Origin: an uncultured Spirochaetaceae bacterium
GTDB lineage: Bacteria > Spirochaetota > Spirochaetia > Sphaerochaetales > Sphaerochaetaceae
Direction: 5' to 3'
Length of the DNA: 64,000 nucleotides
Assembly: GCA_944390015.1 (NCBI GenBank)
Contig: CALXOL010000001.1
Coordinates: 1-64,000 of the forward strand
The notes under the pieces were generated by a model. That model did not search any database. It worked only from the letters and a program-made list of their open reading frames with translations, and was not told the origin of the DNA. Of the stretch, positions 61,972 to 64,000 are shown one piece after another. Made by a program: the position numbers and the translations under genes. Within the stretch, counting starts at the first letter, position 1. Each line of letters begins with the position of its first letter.

Positions 61972-62571
61972 ATGGCAAATTCACGAAGGGACAAAGCGGA
62001 TTCATATACACAGAGAGCTCATAAGGAGGGATACCCCGCCAGAAGCGTTTATAAGCTCGAGGAGATCAACGAGAAACATCAGCTCATAAAGCCAGGGGAT
62101 AGCGTGCTGGATGTCGGAGCGGCTCCGGGCTCATGGACGCTTTATACTCATAGGATGCTTTTAAAAGGAAAAGGAAGCATCGTATCATGCGACCTAAACC
62201 CTCTTTCCTTAGACCCTGTTCCGCCCACGGTTACTGAAATAACAGGAGATGCGTTCTCAAAAGAGATAAGGGCACGTCTTACCGCACTTGGCCCGTATGA
62301 TGCCATCATAAGCGACGCTGCCCCCATGACGACGGGGAACAAGACAGTAGACACATCCAGAAGCGAATATCTTGCTCAAGAGGTTGTACTCCTAGCAGAG
62401 GAACAGCTCAAAAAAGGCGGCAATCTCGTTATAAAAATCTTTCAGGGAGGCGGGGAGACGGAGATCCTTAAGCAGATGCGACTCCTGTTTGAAAAAGCAA
62501 AGGCCTTCAAACCGAAGGCCTCACGTGATGATAGTTTTGAAATCTTTTTAATCGGACTAAACAAGAAGTAA
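61972..62571 (+). CDS. rlmE: 23S rRNA (uridine2552-2'-O)-methyltransferase, RlmE/FtsJ
   Basis: 199 residues. N-terminal RRDKADSYTQRAHKEGYPAR, SAM loop VLDVGAAPGSWTLY, SDAAPMTTGNKTVD and KKGGNLVIKIFQGG; the catalytic K-D-K-E series is in place. It methylates U2552 of 23S rRNA in the ribosomal A-loop. No ribosome site; TATTAT/TATATT (61955-61965) ends 6 nt or so before ATG, suggesting a leaderless start just after the terminator of small RNA 2. Its stop directly abuts that of the MscS gene. Confidence 0.95.
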   Translation: MANSRRDKADSYTQRAHKEGYPARSVYKLEEINEKHQLIKPGDSVLDVGAAPGSWTLYTHRMLLKGKGSIVSCDLNPLSLDPVPPTVTEITGDAFSKEIRARLTALGPYDAIISDAAPMTTGNKTVDTSRSEYLAQEVVLLAEEQLKKGGNLVIKIFQGGGETEILKQMRLLFEKAKAFKPKASRDDSFEIFLIGLNKK

Positions 62572-63414
62572 TCAGTCTTTTATAAGATTAACATCAAGTT
62601 TATTGTATGGAATTTCAATTCCATTTGCCCTGAAGGCCTCAACAATCTCCTTCTGGAACCTCCAATAGACTGTCCAGTAATCAGCATTTGCAGTCCATGG
62701 GCGAACAATGAAATTAATGGAAGACTCGCCAAGAGTATGAACTTCGATTTTCGCCTCAGGATCCTTAAGAACCTCAGTATATGATGAGAGCAAGTCCGTA
62801 ATGACCTTCCTTGCCTTATCAAGATCGGTGTCATATGCTACAGAGACAACCATATCGATTCTTCTCTTATCGAGTGCGGATGAGTTTATTATCACACTAC
62901 CCCATACGTTCTTATTGCTCATTGTAATCAACTTGTTATCTGCGGTAGCGAGGGAAATACCCATGATATCCATGGTCTTAACCGTTCCCTCCGTTCCTCC
63001 GATTGACACGTAGTCTCCGATTTCAAACGGACGCTTTACCGCAATTATGAAGCCGGAGAAGAAGCTTGCAATGGTCTCCTGAAGAGCAAAGCCTAAGACG
63101 ACACCAGAAATTCCAAGACCTGCGATAACGGGGGTGAGATTCACTCCGAAATCCTGCAGTATGAATACGCCTGCGACAACCCATATGATGGCGTTAAGCA
63201 CCTTTCGCATCAGAGTTCCGAATATCGACGATATCTTGTGCATACTCTGAAGTTTCTTGAAAGACTTCCTCACCAATCTTGTAAGCACGATGGCAATGGC
63301 AAGTATGACAATAAAAGCAATGACACGGGGAATGAATCTCTCCGGATCGAAATAATTTGTAATATCGCTGACAAAATCGTCAGCTCCTATCTGTGTAAGT
63401 AAAGATTGTTCCAT
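62572..63414 (-). CDS. Small-conductance mechanosensitive channel (MscS family)
   Basis: 280 residues: three N-terminal membrane segments, then the TM3/pore region (GLGISGVVLGFALQETIASFFSGFIIAVKRPF) and a beta domain with GDYVSIGGTEGTVKTMDIMG. It opens under membrane tension to protect against osmotic downshock. No ribosome site; TATAAT (63427-63422) is 7 nt before ATG 63414, overlapping the htpG terminator region. Confidence 0.93.
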   Translation of the reverse strand: MEQSLLTQIGADDFVSDITNYFDPERFIPRVIAFIVILAIAIVLTRLVRKSFKKLQSMHKISSIFGTLMRKVLNAIIWVVAGVFILQDFGVNLTPVIAGLGISGVVLGFALQETIASFFSGFIIAVKRPFEIGDYVSIGGTEGTVKTMDIMGISLATADNKLITMSNKNVWGSVIINSSALDKRRIDMVVSVAYDTDLDKARKVITDLLSSYTEVLKDPEAKIEVHTLGESSINFIVRPWTANADYWTVYWRFQKEIVEAFRANGIEIPYNKLDVNLIKD

Positions 63415-63426
63415 GAGGGCTATTAT

Positions 63427-63447
63427 AAGGGAGGACGGGCCTCCCTT
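63427..63447 (-). terminator. Intrinsic terminator of htpG, abutting the MscS gene promoter
   Basis: AAGGGAGG (63427-63434) pairs perfectly with CCTCCCTT (63440-63447) around a 5-nt loop. On the minus strand the -10 of the MscS gene begins in the last base of the stem. Confidence 0.75.
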
Positions 63448-63467
63448 AAAATAGCTTTTAGCAAAAA

Positions 63468-64000
63468 TTATTTGGAAAGTAGTTCAGAAATCGCCTTTGT
63501 ATATGCAACAGGATCTGATGGCATGATACCTTCCTGCAGCATTGCAGAAGAAAGCACGATTGAAGAGAGAGTCTTCACGTACTCCTCATCACTGCTTTGC
63601 TCAATCTTCCTGATAAGAGGACTCGAGGCATTGACCTCTAAGATAGGCTTTACATCCCCCATCTCCGGGCCACCCATCTGCTTCATGATCCTCTGCATCT
63701 GTGCGCTTGGGTCATTATCATCATTAACTACAACGGCAGGAGTATCGACAAGACGACTTGAGATACGGACATCCTTGACTTTATCTGCCAAGGCTTTTTT
63801 AATCTTCTCTACAAGATCCTTCTTCTCCTCCTTCTCTTTCTCATCCCCTTCTTCCTTAAGGTCATCCATCGCTGCTGCTTTGTTAATAGCCTTTAGAGGA
63901 AGCTTCTCATATTCGTATACGCTGCTGATTACAATCTCATCGATATCATCATCCATGATGAGGACCTCATAACCTTTCTTCTTGTAAGCCTCAAGCAGAG
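63468..64000 (-). CDS. htpG: Chaperone protein HtpG (Hsp90), C-terminal part only
   Basis: The frame runs from the right window edge to a stop at 63468, about 177 residues. It starts within LLEAYKKKGYEVLIMDDDID, the middle-domain end of HtpG, and continues through the C-terminal dimerisation domain (VKDVRISSRLVDTPAVVV…PSAQMQRIMKQMG, NASSPLIRKIEQ). The N-terminal ATPase lies outside the window. Cytosolic ATP-dependent chaperone. A charged linker EEGDEKEKEEKK is visible. Confidence 0.93.
   Translation of the reverse strand, partial: LLEAYKKKGYEVLIMDDDIDEIVISSVYEYEKLPLKAINKAAAMDDLKEEGDEKEKEEKKDLVEKIKKALADKVKDVRISSRLVDTPAVVVNDDNDPSAQMQRIMKQMGGPEMGDVKPILEVNASSPLIRKIEQSSDEEYVKTLSSIVLSSAMLQEGIMPSDPVAYTKAISELLSK

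Noticed and set aside
1-64000. tRNA, rRNA, insertion sequences, prophage or replication origin
   Set aside because: No cloverleaf with TTCRA loop, rRNA segment, transposase, integrase or DnaA-box cluster was noticed on reading; a tRNAscan/Infernal run would be needed to exclude small RNAs fully.

Overview
The window looks like chromosomal DNA of a moderately AT-rich, anaerobic, host-associated-type Gram-negative bacterium, most likely a spirochaete (Sphaerochaeta/Treponema-like). This placement is inferred from protein character: a DUF3798 periplasmic protein with an FVFAGG-type signal peptide lacking a lipobox Cys, a periplasmic barrel-like protein, a PEGA-domain lipoprotein relic, two PspA operons under sigma-54, and many split or coupled housekeeping genes. 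No rRNA, tRNA, insertion sequence, phage or CRISPR array was seen. Coordinates and motif spacings were counted by hand.

Layout. 1-5.2 kb (minus): 3'-truncated DUF3798 gene, an M20 peptidase with two membrane proteins (one DUF5058-like), and a zinc alcohol dehydrogenase. 5.2-9 kb: an intergenic tandem repeat, glgA, a truncated DUF3990 gene running into a MATE exporter, and a tiny ORF. 9-16 kb (minus): MgtC, a second MATE exporter, FtsH and a P-type Ca-ATPase. 16-21.4 kb: GDPD phosphodiesterase, a zinc-ribbon/DUF5685/J-protein operon, and an ilvA-HAD-TetR operon. 21.5-33.4 kb: metK, GH36 alpha-galactosidase, barrel protein, M18 aminopeptidase, a nif3-lspA-small membrane protein-GH43-like operon, a Lon-like protease and rsmI-trmH. 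33.4-38 kb: the Psp envelope-stress locus (pspA1-pspC1, PEGA relic, pspF, pspA2-pspB-like-pspC2) and bcp. 38-48 kb: AAA/DUF4143 ATPase with an upstream repeat array, a third MATE, BrnQ, a flavoprotein and carAB. 48-57 kb: LacI-family relic, aspS with downstream FAD and OsmC genes, split transketolase plus class II aldolase, and proS. 57-64 kb: ankyrin protein, adenosine deaminase, pullulanase, rhomboid, two predicted small RNAs, rlmE, an MscS channel and the C-terminal part of htpG.

The most interesting signal is regulatory. Four sigma-54 promoters (GG-N10-GC) are visible. Two drive the pspA operons. The other two lie in tandem at 61.62-61.83 kb, and each is followed by a short non-coding unit ending in an intrinsic terminator. 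The two units start with homologous 5' sequence that contains a CCUCCUU tract like the 3' end of 16S rRNA. They are best explained as paralogous, sigma-54-controlled small RNAs that could mask Shine-Dalgarno sequences, possibly as the RNA arm of the PspF response. A second recurrent feature is leaderless-type architecture: about a dozen genes have a -10-like hexamer 6-8 nt before the start codon and no Shine-Dalgarno.

Gene decay is also visible: a frameshifted PEGA lipoprotein, a LacI-family relic with a large internal deletion, a truncated DUF3990 gene and a possible frameshifted remnant before proS.
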